From assembly GCF_007558865.1 (NCBI RefSeq), contig NZ_VLPK01000002.1, positions 965,597-1,029,596 on the forward strand: a stretch of DNA of 64,000 nucleotides, read 5' to 3'. Position 1 is the stretch's first letter, and each line of letters begins with the position of its first letter. The DNA comes from Mucilaginibacter corticis (lineage in GTDB: Bacteria > Bacteroidota > Bacteroidia > Sphingobacteriales > Sphingobacteriaceae). The position numbers were made by a program, and so were the translations under genes. Positions 27,104 through 35,314 of this stretch are shown in pieces. The notes under the pieces were generated by a model. It saw nothing but the letters and a program-made list of their open reading frames with translations, made no database searches and was not told the origin of the DNA.

Positions 27104-27129
27104 GGGGTAAGGCAAATCCTGCCTTACCC
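27104..27129. terminator. Bidirectional hairpin terminator between converging genes
   Basis: GGGGTAAGGCA and TGCCTTACCC form a strong near-perfect stem of about ten pairs with a five-base loop directly after the Crp/Fnr-like stop codon and 12 bases from the SDR stop on the other strand. A-rich sequence on the left gives the T-run for the minus-strand transcript. Confidence 0.75.
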
Positions 27130-27140
27130 AGCGGTTACTA

Positions 27141-27887
27141 TCAGATGTTGCTGATACCACCATCCACGACCAGGTCAGCGCCCGTTACGTAGGAACTTTC
27201 GTCTGAGGCGAGAAATACCGCGGCGTTAGCCTGTTCCTCTGGTGTGCCAAGTCTTAATAAAGGTACATAGTCCGCATAGTGCTTGTGCAGCGCCGCGAGT
27301 TCTTCTGGCGAACTGGCTTGTCCTTCCATAATGGCGGTCGGCACCGGACCAGGGCTTAAAAGATTCGCGCGGATGCCGCTATCCTTAAACTCTGCCGCCC
27401 AGGTGCGGACAAAGGACCTTAACGCTGCTTTCGCGCCCGCGTAGGTCGAATGATTGGCCAGCCCCATATAATGCATCGCTGAGGCTACCAGGATGATCGA
27501 ACCGCCGCCTTCCATGAGCGGCAACATCTTTTGTGCCAGGAACAACGGGCCTTTGGCCATCAGGTCGAATGTACGGTCATAATGTTCCTCGGTGATCTCG
27601 CGGAGCGGAACCTGCTCGGTAAAACCGGCATTTGATACCACGATATCTACTTTGCCTTTTGCCTGCCGGATAACTTCGGCTACGCGGTCCAGGTCCCGGA
27701 GATCCGCCGCGTCCGCCCGGATAGCGGTGACGTTACTGCCAATCAGTTTGACCGCTTCGTCCAGGGCGTCCTGTCTTCTGCCAAAAATAAATACATATGC
27801 GCCTTCTTTAACAAATCTTTGCGCGATCGCCAGTCCGATCCCTGCGGTTCCACCGCTGATGACTGCTATTTTGTTTTGTAATTTCAT
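27141..27887 (-). CDS. SDR-family NAD(P)-dependent oxidoreductase
   Basis: A classical short-chain dehydrogenase of 248 residues. The nucleotide-binding motif is SGGTAGIGLAIA, the structural NAG motif is SNAGFTE, and the catalytic Ser-Tyr-Lys set appears as VASAMHYMG, then STYAGAKAALRSF. The C-terminal DGGISNI ending is typical of the FabG-like branch. A basic residue in FIFGRRQD after the second strand suggests NADP preference. The substrate is unknown. It converges on the Crp/Fnr-like gene, which may control it. Confidence 0.92.
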   Translation of the reverse strand: MKLQNKIAVISGGTAGIGLAIAQRFVKEGAYVFIFGRRQDALDEAVKLIGSNVTAIRADAADLRDLDRVAEVIRQAKGKVDIVVSNAGFTEQVPLREITEEHYDRTFDLMAKGPLFLAQKMLPLMEGGGSIILVASAMHYMGLANHSTYAGAKAALRSFVRTWAAEFKDSGIRANLLSPGPVPTAIMEGQASSPEELAALHKHYADYVPLLRLGTPEEQANAAVFLASDESSYVTGADLVVDGGISNI

Positions 27888-27989
27888 CGTATCAAGAATT
27901 TTTTATACGACAAATCTCCCGCGAAACGGGCAAAATCGCCAAGGGCATATGACGCAAAATCAGCGTGACATTTATCACGAAGATCGTAT

Positions 27990-28523
27990 TTACAATGCAA
28001 CTAAATGAGAAAGGTGTTCGGGTGCGATGTCCTTAGCAAACTTGGCCAGCAATGTTTTCAGTTTGGGATTGACGATGTTCTGGCAAAAGGGTTTTGAAGG
28101 GTCCTTGTAATAGTAATCCAAATAGTTCTCCTCGTTAAGTTTGAACGTTTGAAAGGGCAGGGCCCTGGTGATAATCGTATCTGTAAAGTCCTTTTGTAAA
28201 TTCTGGATAGCCTGAACAGCTTCCTGCGCCTGCGCATCATCAAAAGTGTAAACTGCCGACCGGTATTTGCTGCGCATCTCATGCGCTGATGTACAGCTAT
28301 GGGTATGCAAATGAACAGTGATGAGGGTTTGTAAACTGATCGTATCCGGGTCAAAATTTACGATCACGGCTTCCGACGGCACAGCGTTTTCACCATCAGA
28401 TGAGATCCAGCCCTGTTCGACGGCCGTAACGCCCCTGAGTGAGCGGAAGATCGCTTCCGTGCACCAATGACAAGAACCGCCGAAACCTATTTTTTTCAAT
28501 GTCAAACCGGCAAAAAGGGCCAA
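27990..28523 (-). CDS. msrA: Peptide-methionine (S)-S-oxide reductase MsrA
   Basis: The 177-residue enzyme repairs oxidised methionine. The active-site block is GFGGSCHWCTEA, where the more usual GCFWC has become SCHWC with catalytic Cys18 kept. HSCTSAHEMRSKYRSAVY and QNIVNPKL are further MsrA landmarks. The start is uncertain. The ATG at 28523 lies inside a terminator hairpin of the upstream gene, so in-frame TTG codons at 28505 or 28499 may be the real start. It belongs with the stress-type genes around it. Confidence 0.9.
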   Translation of the reverse strand: MALFAGLTLKKIGFGGSCHWCTEAIFRSLRGVTAVEQGWISSDGENAVPSEAVIVNFDPDTISLQTLITVHLHTHSCTSAHEMRSKYRSAVYTFDDAQAQEAVQAIQNLQKDFTDTIITRALPFQTFKLNEENYLDYYYKDPSKPFCQNIVNPKLKTLLAKFAKDIAPEHLSHLVAL

Positions 28524-28542
28524 CCATGGGTTAGCCCTTTTA
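28512..28542 (-). terminator. Terminator of the YciE-like ferritin gene
   Basis: AAAAGGGCTAACC pairs with GGTTGGCCCTTTT on the minus strand, forming a stem of about 11 pairs followed by a T-run, about 20 bases beyond the stop of the YciE-like gene. It covers the first proposed codons of msrA. Confidence 0.65.
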
Positions 28543-28560
28543 AAAGTATCAAATTAAAAT

Positions 28561-29088
28561 TTATTCTGCAACCGCTTCCGCGTTTACAACGCTTTCGGCA
28601 ATACCGGTCAGCGCTTCGTCGGTGGCTTTTTCGTTATCCAGCGTTTTTTGCAAAAGCGCCGCTACGTCGTCATGGCCCATTGCCGCAGCCAGGGTGCGTA
28701 AGCCGCCATAGGTCGCGATCTCGTAATGCTCCACTTTTTGCGCGCCCAGGATCAGCCCGCAATCGCGGATCATGGTGCCTTTTTCGGTTTCTTCAATGAT
28801 ACCGCTGGCTTCTTCCAGGATCCCCGCCATCGCGTCACATTTCTTAGCAACCGCTTTTTCGCCTAACAATTCAAAGACTTTTTCCAAAGTTTCGATATGC
28901 GTCTCGGTCTCGCCGGTGTGTTTGTCAAAGGCCGCTGCAAGTTCCGGGCTGGTCGCCGCCTTTTTCATTTTTGGCAAAGCTTTTACCAGGTGCTTTTCCG
29001 CCCAGTAAATGTCTTTCAATTCGTCTACAAAGAATTCATGGAACTCCTGTGGCTCCATCTTTCCGTTTTTTGATGTTGTCTTTTTCAT
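28561..29088 (-). CDS. YciE/YciF-type ferritin-like protein (DUF892)
   Basis: A 175-residue four-helix protein of the DUF892 family: FHEFFVDELKDIYWAEKHLVKALPKM at the start, HTGETETHIETLEKVFELLG, CDAMAGILEEA and VEHYEIATYGGLRTLAAAMGHDDVAALL. The Glu and His residues spaced for a di-iron or di-metal centre (ExxH pairs) are present. In enterobacteria these are stress-induced proteins. I chose the ATG at 29088, which begins MKKTTSKNG; an upstream in-frame ATG (29121) has no support. It has its own terminator. Confidence 0.92.
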   Translation of the reverse strand: MKKTTSKNGKMEPQEFHEFFVDELKDIYWAEKHLVKALPKMKKAATSPELAAAFDKHTGETETHIETLEKVFELLGEKAVAKKCDAMAGILEEASGIIEETEKGTMIRDCGLILGAQKVEHYEIATYGGLRTLAAAMGHDDVAALLQKTLDNEKATDEALTGIAESVVNAEAVAE

Positions 29089-29282
29089 AATAGATGTTCG
29101 TGTTAAATTGTATAAAGACAACCTGCCAGTAATAGATATGTTTTAACTTTCGGGAAATATTTTATACAACTAATTAAATCGTTTATTTTGAATTATCTCA
29201 CCTATTTCTAAACAAAAAAAATTACTTCAAGTTAAACAGGGTATAGGTTTTTGAATAAACGCAATGCTTAAATAAAGACACC

Positions 29283-30233
29283 ATGCGTACCATCACTTTA
29301 GAAGAACATTTCGCCACTCCGCTGTTTATCAGCGGACCGGGGCAGGACATCAGCAGACAACCGGAGATTGCCGAAAAATTGCTGGAACTGGGTGAAAAGC
29401 GTATTGCTGAGATGGACAGCGCAGGCATCGACCTGCAGGTATTGTCCATTAACGCACCCGGGGTGGAACAGAGCAATGCTGCCGATGCCGTTATACTCGC
29501 CAAAGAAAGTAATGACCGCCTGGCGCTGGCTTTTACTACTTACCCGGATCGTTTCGCAGGCCTTGCGAGTATACCTGTCGTTAACCCAAGGGCCGCAGTG
29601 TTTGAACTGGAGCGCGCGGTCGGTTCACTTGGATTCAAGGGCGCGGTTATTAACGGTCATGTGAACGGGCGCTACCTGGACGACTCTTATTTCCGGCCCA
29701 TTTTTGAGGCGGCAGAAAAATCAGGCGTGCCGGTTTACCTTCACCCGACCAAACCGCCCGAAGCTGTCAGCAAAACCTATTACAGCGGTTTTTCCGCGCA
29801 GGTCGACGACCTGTTCTCCCGCGCGGGTTATGGCTGGCATATTGAAACGGGGGTGCATGTGCTCCGGCTGATCTTAGGTGGCGTATTTGACCGTTATCCT
29901 GAGCTGCAGCTGATCATCGGGCACCTGGGCGAATCGCTGCCCTATATGCGGGAGCGCATGGATAAAGTGCTGACACCTGAACAAACGGGGTTAAAACAGA
30001 AGGTGAGCTATTACCTGAAAAACAATCTGTATTATACGATCAGCGGGTTCAATTATACCGCACCGTTCGCGTTGCTAATGTCGGAAGTTGGCCCGGAACG
30101 CATTATGTTTTCAGCCGATTACCCTTACGCGCCGATGGACGCAGCCAGGAAATTTCTCGATAACTTACCGGTCAGCGATGCGGACCGTCACCTGATCGCG
30201 CATGGCAACGCGGAAAAATTACTTCAGCTTTAA
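29283..30233 (+). CDS. Amidohydrolase-family decarboxylase/hydrolase (dihydroxybenzoate decarboxylase-like)
   Basis: The 316-residue protein belongs to the amidohydrolase-2 (PF04909) group. It starts with ITLEEHFATP, matching the E-x-H metal ligands of 2,3-dihydroxybenzoate and gamma-resorcylate decarboxylases rather than the usual HxH. Later landmarks are YLHPTKPP (metal His), IIGHLGESLPY (catalytic His) and MFSADYPYAP (final Asp). Family members are cytoplasmic Zn or Mn enzymes that decarboxylate or hydrolyse aromatic acids. The substrate cannot be fixed from sequence. The next gene follows after 11 bases. Confidence 0.88.
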   Translation: MRTITLEEHFATPLFISGPGQDISRQPEIAEKLLELGEKRIAEMDSAGIDLQVLSINAPGVEQSNAADAVILAKESNDRLALAFTTYPDRFAGLASIPVVNPRAAVFELERAVGSLGFKGAVINGHVNGRYLDDSYFRPIFEAAEKSGVPVYLHPTKPPEAVSKTYYSGFSAQVDDLFSRAGYGWHIETGVHVLRLILGGVFDRYPELQLIIGHLGESLPYMRERMDKVLTPEQTGLKQKVSYYLKNNLYYTISGFNYTAPFALLMSEVGPERIMFSADYPYAPMDAARKFLDNLPVSDADRHLIAHGNAEKLLQL

Positions 30234-30244
30234 TTGATATTACG

Positions 30245-31072
30245 ATGTTAACGAAAATAGATCAGCTCCCTTCCCACGTATTGGGCATCCGTGCGGGCTA
30301 CAAAGTGACTAAGGCAGATATGCAGCAGGTCCTGCTGCCGGCACTGGATGAACTGGCGGAGCGCAGCGACCGGCTCAACTATTTGCTGGTGCTGGGCACC
30401 GGGGTACAAAATTTTACCGCTGAAGCATGGTGGCAGGATATGATCGCGGGGCTCCGGCATTTTACGGACTGGAACCGGATCGCGGTGGTGACCGGTCAAA
30501 AACCGGCGGAGTGGTTTACGGATCTGTTTGAACTCGCTGTACCGGGCAAGTCGAAAGGCTTTAGTTTGGCGCAATTGGATGAAGCGGTCAGCTGGGTCAG
30601 CCAGGTTGAAGTGCCAAAGAAAGTCAATTTTAAAAAGAGCGCGCGTATCGCTCTGGGTGCCGGCCTCGTTTTTGCCGGGATCAGCCACCTCACCTTTGCC
30701 CGCAAAGATTTTCGCGCCCAGGTGCCCGACTGGGTGCCGCTGGAAAAAGACGATATCGTGGTTTACTCGGGTCTAGCCGAGATCGCCCTGGGAAGCGCCA
30801 TCCTCCTTACGCCGGAGAAACAGGCAGACAGGGTGGGGAAGATTGCCGCCGTGTTTTTTACAGCAGTGTTTCCGGGTAACCTCGCACAATACAAAAATCA
30901 CCGCAGCGCCTTCGGTATGGACACCGATCAGAAAAGACTGGCCCGTTTATTCTTTCAGCCCGTGCTGATCGCCTGGGCTTTGGCGAGTACCGCTAAATCA
31001 AAGGAAACGCCTGTTCGTGCCGCCAGGATAAGTCCGGAGATCCAGCGCAAGGGCAGGCAACGGATGAAATAA
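30245..31072 (+). CDS. Fusion of a SpoIIAA-like (STAS/SEC14) domain and a DoxX-like membrane domain
   Basis: The 275-residue protein has two parts. Residues 1 to about 120 match the SpoIIAA-like domain (GIRAGYKVTKADMQQVLLPALDELAERSDRLNYLLVL, WNRIAVVTGQ), a soluble alpha/beta fold usually found alone. Residues about 135-255 have four hydrophobic helices with GAGLVFAGISHLTFARKDF, PDWVPLEKDDIVVYSGLAEIALG and AAVFFTAVFPGNLAQY, typical of DoxX-like membrane proteins. A basic tail follows. I know of both domains separately; the fusion suggests that the soluble part regulates or is tethered by the membrane part. It is probably co-transcribed with the amidohydrolase. Confidence 0.8.
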   Translation: MLTKIDQLPSHVLGIRAGYKVTKADMQQVLLPALDELAERSDRLNYLLVLGTGVQNFTAEAWWQDMIAGLRHFTDWNRIAVVTGQKPAEWFTDLFELAVPGKSKGFSLAQLDEAVSWVSQVEVPKKVNFKKSARIALGAGLVFAGISHLTFARKDFRAQVPDWVPLEKDDIVVYSGLAEIALGSAILLTPEKQADRVGKIAAVFFTAVFPGNLAQYKNHRSAFGMDTDQKRLARLFFQPVLIAWALASTAKSKETPVRAARISPEIQRKGRQRMK

Positions 31073-31100
31073 CAGCAAATGAGCATCCGTAAAGTTAATA

Positions 31101-31238
31101 TCAACGGTGCTTCCGGCATTTGTCTGAACAGTGTTTGACCTCGTCCCAAACCTTTTCCCATTTCTTGCGCCAGCTGAAAGGTTTACCGCAGGTGGCACAG
31201 ACCTTTTCCGGCAGGTGCTCTTTTTTAACCCCTTTCAT
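31101..31238 (-). CDS. DUF2256 domain-containing zinc-finger mini-protein
   Basis: This 45-residue gene is easy to miss. The product reads [15 protein letters not shown], then [15 protein letters not shown], with four cysteines (C14, C17, C37, C41) spaced as a small zinc ribbon. This is the DUF2256 pattern. Its start lies 14 bases inside the end of the DUF4385 gene, so translation is coupled. As I recall, DUF2256 proteins tend to lie beside photolyase/cryptochrome-type repair genes; here the operon starts with a DNA glycosylase. Confidence 0.88.
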   Translation of the reverse strand: MKGVKKEHLPEKVCATCGKPFSWRKKWEKVWDEVKHCSDKCRKHR

Positions 31239-31743
31239 CTTTCCATTGTTTCTTTAGCCTTGCATATTGTTCGTTGGCTTCAGCGGCTTTCCATCGTTCG
31301 TAAAAAATACCGGCAGACGCTGCTTTTCCGGCTTCGCCGGTACCACGTTCCAGCTGGCGGTAGTTGTCAGTTTCGTCATATTTTTTGCCACCCTTGTAAT
31401 TCGCATAGCGCCGGGAGCGGGTATAACCCATCTGCAAATATTTGCGCGCCATATCGGCACCGACGAAATCACCGGCTTTGAGATAGGACTCAAACAGCTG
31501 AAAGATCTGTTCGCTGCTTTCTTTTGCGATCTGCGGGGTCCTGAAACGCCAGTGCGGGCCGATCTCGCTTTTATAAGGCTCGCAGACCAGGACCCCTTGC
31601 TCTCCTTTGCCTACACGGTAAAGTTCGGGCTGCCTGCGGTAATCAATATCCGGCGTCCAGGCATAATTGTCGCTGTCAAAGTTTAAATAACTTGGCTGCT
31701 TAACTTTTGCGGTAGTCATGTCCTTGGGTTTGATCTTATTCAT
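31225..31743 (-). CDS. DUF4385 domain-containing protein
   Basis: The 172-residue soluble protein consists of a DUF4385 domain: [55 protein letters not shown], and [31 protein letters not shown]. Function is unknown. The many Arg, Lys and aromatic residues in the C-terminal half could suit nucleic-acid contact, which is inference. It overlaps the glycosylase gene upstream by eight bases and the DUF2256 gene downstream by 14, so the three are made from one message. Confidence 0.88.
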   Translation of the reverse strand: MNKIKPKDMTTAKVKQPSYLNFDSDNYAWTPDIDYRRQPELYRVGKGEQGVLVCEPYKSEIGPHWRFRTPQIAKESSEQIFQLFESYLKAGDFVGADMARKYLQMGYTRSRRYANYKGGKKYDETDNYRQLERGTGEAGKAASAGIFYERWKAAEANEQYARLKKQWKDERG

Positions 31744-32509
31744 ACAGCTCCTGGCCAGCCGTATAATACGTTTTTCGTTTGGCTATCTCGGTGACCAGGA
31801 TCGGTTCCCCTTTTGGTGTCAGCTTATGTTTCGGTAAATGTACCTTTAAAAAGTCCCGTTCCTTTTCTGTGATCGTATCCGGGAAATTTTTGCGGATATG
31901 TGCCTCGGCATCGGTCAAGACCTGGCTGATTGCTTTGCCCAGGTCCCGGATCTTCTGTTCAGGGATTTTTGCAGCTATTGATAAAGGGGAGATCTTGGCC
32001 TCGTAAAGGATCTCATCAACATAGGCATTGCCGATCCCCTGGATCACTTTGCCTTCCTGCAGCACCGTTTTGATCGGCTTGCCTGCTTTTTTAAGCACCG
32101 GATACAAATAGCCCTCGGGCAAATCCAGCGCGTCAGGCACATCCGGTACTTCGGGATCGAGGGTCAGGATCACCGCTTTTTGCCAGTCCGTGATGGCAAG
32201 GCCGGTATCATCGGAAAACAACAGCTCGGCGATCGTGAATTTGTTTTCATTATTGCCGGTGTACCAATGCATTGATCCGTACAACATCAGCTGAACACTC
32301 AGGACATGCGCATCGCCAAAAACAAAATACAATTGTTTGCCCACGCGCTTGATCGCCGTGAGTTCTTTTCCTTCCAGCGCCGATCTAAAAGCGGCTTCCG
32401 GTAATTTAAGCCTTCGGTCAATCAATATGCGGATACTGCTTAGTGTCTTTCCGGCCAGGCGTTTGGCCAGGTTGGTGCAGAACACATTCAAATCAGGTAT
32501 TTCAGGCAT
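31736..32509 (-). CDS. Fpg/Nei-family DNA glycosylase lacking zinc-finger cysteines
   Basis: The 257-residue base-excision-repair glycosylase/AP lyase starts MPEIPDL, placing the catalytic Pro and Glu at positions 2 and 3. The beta-sandwich (VGKQLYFVFGDAHVLSVQLMLYGSMHW) and the H2TH block (VIQGIGNAYVDEILYEAKISP) follow. The C-terminal region where Fpg and Nei carry a four-Cys zinc finger reads [28 protein letters not shown]: the Arg/Lys-Thr-Tyr end is kept but no cysteine remains. This is like the zincless finger of NEIL1-type enzymes. The family repairs oxidised bases. It heads a three-gene overlapping operon. Confidence 0.88.
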   Translation of the reverse strand: MPEIPDLNVFCTNLAKRLAGKTLSSIRILIDRRLKLPEAAFRSALEGKELTAIKRVGKQLYFVFGDAHVLSVQLMLYGSMHWYTGNNENKFTIAELLFSDDTGLAITDWQKAVILTLDPEVPDVPDALDLPEGYLYPVLKKAGKPIKTVLQEGKVIQGIGNAYVDEILYEAKISPLSIAAKIPEQKIRDLGKAISQVLTDAEAHIRKNFPDTITEKERDFLKVHLPKHKLTPKGEPILVTEIAKRKTYYTAGQELYE

Positions 32510-32855
32510 GATGCAATTTATTTTCTATAGTTAACAGCATACCGCGCTGATAGTTTCCGGTTCACCCGGAATCGAATAATTATTTGACTTGAAAGTTGTA
32601 TAGGCAAATGGGCCGGAATAACCGGATCCGGGATGCAAACAGCAAAAAGCTCTGATAGAAAGGCTTGATCAAAGTGTTGCGTTGATCGGGTGGGAAGGCC
32701 GCGAATGTACTGATTAGTAAACATTTGAAACATTTTCCGGAGGGATCTTTAAAAGGATAGGCACGGGGCACGATAATTTGAGCGTGGCTTAAGTTTTTAT
32801 TGACCGTATGGACGCTTTATTCCGATCGTGGCTTGGGAATTGTGTTTACTGGTTT
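32510..32855. other. Intergenic region, no supported gene
   Basis: This 346-base stretch separates the divergent glycosylase and response-regulator genes. Short open frames on the minus strand here have unnatural composition and no recognisable content, and I reject them. The only structured element I see is the TTTG/CAAA inverted motif listed separately. Confidence 0.5.
32583..32608. promoter_or_regulatory. Conserved 26-base inverted-end motif, copy 1
   Basis: The element has ends TTTGACT and AGGCAAA around a 12-base core, TGAAAGTTGTAT. It matches the stretch at 36670-36695 at 24 of 26 positions, while the flanking bases differ. The two ends are inverted with one mismatch. Such conservation in two intergenic regions suggests an operator or a special promoter; nothing links it to a known regulator. 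Confidence 0.4.
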
Positions 32856-33221
32856 ATGAATATGAAAAAAGTACTTGTGGTGGATGATGACCGGGATATC
32901 CGCGAGATCATGATGATGATACTGGAGGATGAGGGATACGTGGTCTCGGGTTTGGATAACGGCAGTGCTGTAATAGCGACGGTGCGGGAAACCAGGCCGG
33001 ACGTACTTTTGCTGGATGTGCAGCTGGGTGACCGGGACGGGCGTGATATCTGCCGTGAATTAAAAGACACCCCTAACACGCATGATATACCGATCATCAT
33101 GGTTTCGGCGACGCATGGCTGGTCCGCTTTGCGGGACAAGAATTGCCATGCGAATGATTTTTTGGCAAAGCCCTTTGATGTAGCGGAACTGCTTTCGCAT
33201 GTGAAGCGCTTCGCTGCCTGA
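32856..33221 (+). CDS. Receiver-only response regulator
   Basis: A stand-alone receiver domain of 121 residues with the full active site: acidic pocket DDD at 10-12, phosphoacceptor D54 in VLLLDVQ, switch Ser in VSAT and K105 in FLAKPFD. There is no output domain. I chose the ATG at 32856 (MNMKKVLVV); longer frames add an unlikely N-terminus. Another receiver-only gene follows 85 bases later. The signalling partner is not in sight. Confidence 0.88.
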   Translation: MNMKKVLVVDDDRDIREIMMMILEDEGYVVSGLDNGSAVIATVRETRPDVLLLDVQLGDRDGRDICRELKDTPNTHDIPIIMVSATHGWSALRDKNCHANDFLAKPFDVAELLSHVKRFAA

Positions 33222-33306
33222 TCCGGATTCCTTCAAGACGTTGCTTTTGTTTTTCAGATAAGATATAATTCCGAAAAAATTTTATCTTTACTCAAAAGTG
33301 TAGGTA

Positions 33307-33681
33307 TTGAAAAAGAGTGTGCTGATCGTTGAGAATGACCATGATATCCGGACGATCGTGGAATTGATTTTGCTGGAGCAGGGTTTCCAAACCTTGAGTA
33401 TGCCCGAGCCGGACGACCTGGCTGAAATCGTGGTTTTCCGGCCTGACCTGATCTTGCTGGATGAATTTATCAATAATAAACCAGGGCATCGCTTGTGCCG
33501 GAAAATTAAGCAGGTTCCCGATTTAGCCGGGGTGCCTGTGATCATTTTGTCTACGGCAAATGATATTGAGCTGATCGCTAAGGAATGCGATGCGAATGAT
33601 TATATCCGAAAGCCTTTCGACCTGGAAGATATGGTGGAGAAAGTACTGCGTTTTCTGGACCATCAATCTTTGGCTTTATAG
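33307..33681 (+). CDS. Receiver-only response regulator
   Basis: The 124-residue product is a lone receiver domain: acidic pocket ENDHD at 9-13, phosphoacceptor D52 in LILLDEF, switch residue in LSTAND and K102 in YIRKPFDL. The initiation codon appears to be TTG at 33307, as the sequence upstream is not coding. An AT-rich octamer TATCTTTA about 17 bases upstream resembles the -7 element. It is paralogous to the receiver genes at 32.9 and 38.8 kb. Confidence 0.85.
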   Translation: MKKSVLIVENDHDIRTIVELILLEQGFQTLSMPEPDDLAEIVVFRPDLILLDEFINNKPGHRLCRKIKQVPDLAGVPVIILSTANDIELIAKECDANDYIRKPFDLEDMVEKVLRFLDHQSLAL

Positions 33682-33766
33682 CTCCGTGCTGAGTCGCAGC
33701 CCGCGCTTTACCAAACGGATATCGTTTTATGGAACGGTTATTGGTCTGCATATAAAAAGCAAGATC

Positions 33767-33970
33767 ATGGCAAATAACGAAAATGGAGCTAAGACAGACC
33801 GCAAAGGAAAACCTTCCGGGAACGGTCGTGAAAACGAAACACTGGACGAGGCGATCAACGAATCGGCTGAGATGGATGCGCTGGATACGGAAAACACAGC
33901 GGTCAAACATCATAACCGCCACCTGCACAAAGGTGAGGACATCAAAACTTTTAAGGATACCGAAGAATAA
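33767..33970 (+). CDS. Small charged hypothetical protein
   Basis: A 67-residue very hydrophilic protein (ANNENGAKTDRKGKPSGNGRE, then MDALDTENTAVKHHNRHLHKGEDIKTF), probably disordered in part, with a His-rich patch. A longer frame exists, but the part before this ATG overlaps the receiver gene and is not protein-like. Its TAA overlaps the ATG of the DUF4174 gene, so the pair is translationally coupled. Function is unknown. Confidence 0.6.
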   Translation: MANNENGAKTDRKGKPSGNGRENETLDEAINESAEMDALDTENTAVKHHNRHLHKGEDIKTFKDTEE

Positions 33971-34290
33971 TGAAAATGCTGTTGGTGGTTTTGATCAGTT
34001 TATTGTTTCAGCGCCCCGCACGTGTGCTAGATATTTATGCCCTGAACCGCAACGACCCGGATTATGTTAATCAAATGCGCCGGCTCGGTTCAGATCCAAA
34101 AGGTTTGAAGGAACGCGATATCACCATTAAAACATATTTTCACCATCCTGGTTTCAGGATCACACTGACCGGAAAAGATGGCGGTCAAAAGTACAGCAGC
34201 GACAAGATTCTTGAACTTTCCAAATTATATGCGCTGATCGATGCGATGCCGATGCGCCGCGAAGAAATGGCCAAAAGAAAATTGCAGTAA
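33970..34290 (+). CDS. DUF4174 domain-containing protein
   Basis: The 106-residue product shows the DUF4174 core (LNRNDPDYVNQMRRLGSDPKGLKERDITI, then FRITLTGKDGGQKYSSD and LYALIDAMPMRREEM). The domain has a thioredoxin-like fold and is often secreted. Here a short hydrophobic N-terminus (MLLVVLISLLFQ) could be a signal peptide, though it is weak. No redox Cys pair is present, so a binding rather than redox role is likely. Confidence 0.85.
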   Translation: MKMLLVVLISLLFQRPARVLDIYALNRNDPDYVNQMRRLGSDPKGLKERDITIKTYFHHPGFRITLTGKDGGQKYSSDKILELSKLYALIDAMPMRREEMAKRKLQ

Positions 34291-34359
34291 CGGTACACGA
34301 TCCGCTTTATTAACACATTGCATTTTTAAATAGGTGGTTCAGGGTAACCTTTGCCCTGT

Positions 34360-34543
34360 AAGGCAGCAATGCTGACCAGATCGAAGGAGACCCCGAAAGA
34401 ACGGTGCCTGCAGGCGATTGATCTATGAACCTGCGAATGTCAATATCGTGAAATTTGACAATGCTTCGGCGACCGAACCTTTGATTTTTATTGCCACTTA
34501 TTTGCTCAACGGTGACCAGGAGCTGATCAAAATGTTTTTATAA
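34360..34543 (+). pseudogene. Relic of a cupin-domain protein
   Basis: Two short frames together read as the end of a cupin. DQIEGDPERTVPAGD is followed, after a frameshift near 34417, by LIYEPANVNIVKFDNASATEPLIF and YLLNGDQELI, ending at the TAA at 34541-34543. IEGxPxxxVxAGDxxYEP and F.NAS.TEP are standard cupin motif-2 landmarks. No intact start or N-terminal half was found upstream. The gene is therefore truncated as well as shifted, so this looks like true decay. Confidence 0.6.
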
Positions 34544-34620
34544 AGGGACAATTTGCGCTTTTGAAAGCATAACAGGCCAGGTAAAGCCATCCGGGCGCAG
34601 CGCGGCGTCAGCTTTTAATT

Positions 34621-35184
34621 TCATTTTAAGTCCGGAAAAAACGGCATATAGGTTTCTCTCGCGTTCTTGCCGGTTTCGTGAACAGTTATGCCCGTAATAA
34701 TGGCCTTGTCATCCGTATCAAAAGCAATTCCTTTTAAAGTATCGTCATAAAGAACCCGTCCCGCGCCTTTATCCGTAAAGCGTGCGATTTCTTTAAGGTT
34801 GGACGACTTTTCCAGGGCAGCTAAAGGTTTCCCGACATGAATGCTGTCCATTAATAAAAAGCGGGTATCAGTGATCCTGATCTGCTTGACACGCTTTACC
34901 GCGTCATCGCCCTGCCCGCGGGACAGGAAGATTTGGGTTACAGCGCCTTTCGGGGAATGGCCGGCGTACCAGGTAAACGCACTTTTTCCCATAGCAGAAT
35001 CACCGCTGTCAGGCTTTCCCATTACCTTTAGCAGATTTTGATCTGTTTCATTGATCGTAACCTGGCCGATACTTTTACCCGGTTTGATCAGTTCGGTAGT
35101 TGATACCACTTGACCCGGCTTTGGTTTACAAGCAGATAAGCAAACGGCCAGTGTGAGTAACGTTAAGAGATTTGATGTTTTCAT
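34621..35184 (-). CDS. Lipoprotein of unknown function
   Basis: The 187-residue product has a lipoprotein signal peptide with lipobox LSAC (Cys at about 19) followed by KPKPG. The mature part is a soluble alpha/beta domain with repeated RITDTRFLL and SIHVGKPLAALEKSSNL stretches and ends in FFPDLK. I chose the ATG at 35184 because it places the signal at the N-terminus. I do not recognise the family. Confidence 0.75.
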   Translation of the reverse strand: MKTSNLLTLLTLAVCLSACKPKPGQVVSTTELIKPGKSIGQVTINETDQNLLKVMGKPDSGDSAMGKSAFTWYAGHSPKGAVTQIFLSRGQGDDAVKRVKQIRITDTRFLLMDSIHVGKPLAALEKSSNLKEIARFTDKGAGRVLYDDTLKGIAFDTDDKAIITGITVHETGKNARETYMPFFPDLK

Positions 35185-35314
35185 GATCTTTACAGAGCAA
35201 GTAAAGGGCCAATTACTATATCCGGGTTTCAAAGCTTCAGCGGCTGACCGGATTACAACAACAAGTAAAACAGGATAGCTGTCCATTTGATTTATCTGTT
35301 ATCTTTACGGGTAC

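Noticed and set aside
32518..32771. Two minus-strand frames of 63-71 codons
   Set aside because: Unnatural composition, no conserved pattern, and they lie over the intergenic motif.
34330..34420. Possible small structured RNA (GGTAACC, AAGGCAGCAATG)
   Set aside because: I considered a signal-recognition-particle-like RNA, but the conserved tetraloop and stem blocks are missing; the stretch is better explained as the cupin relic.
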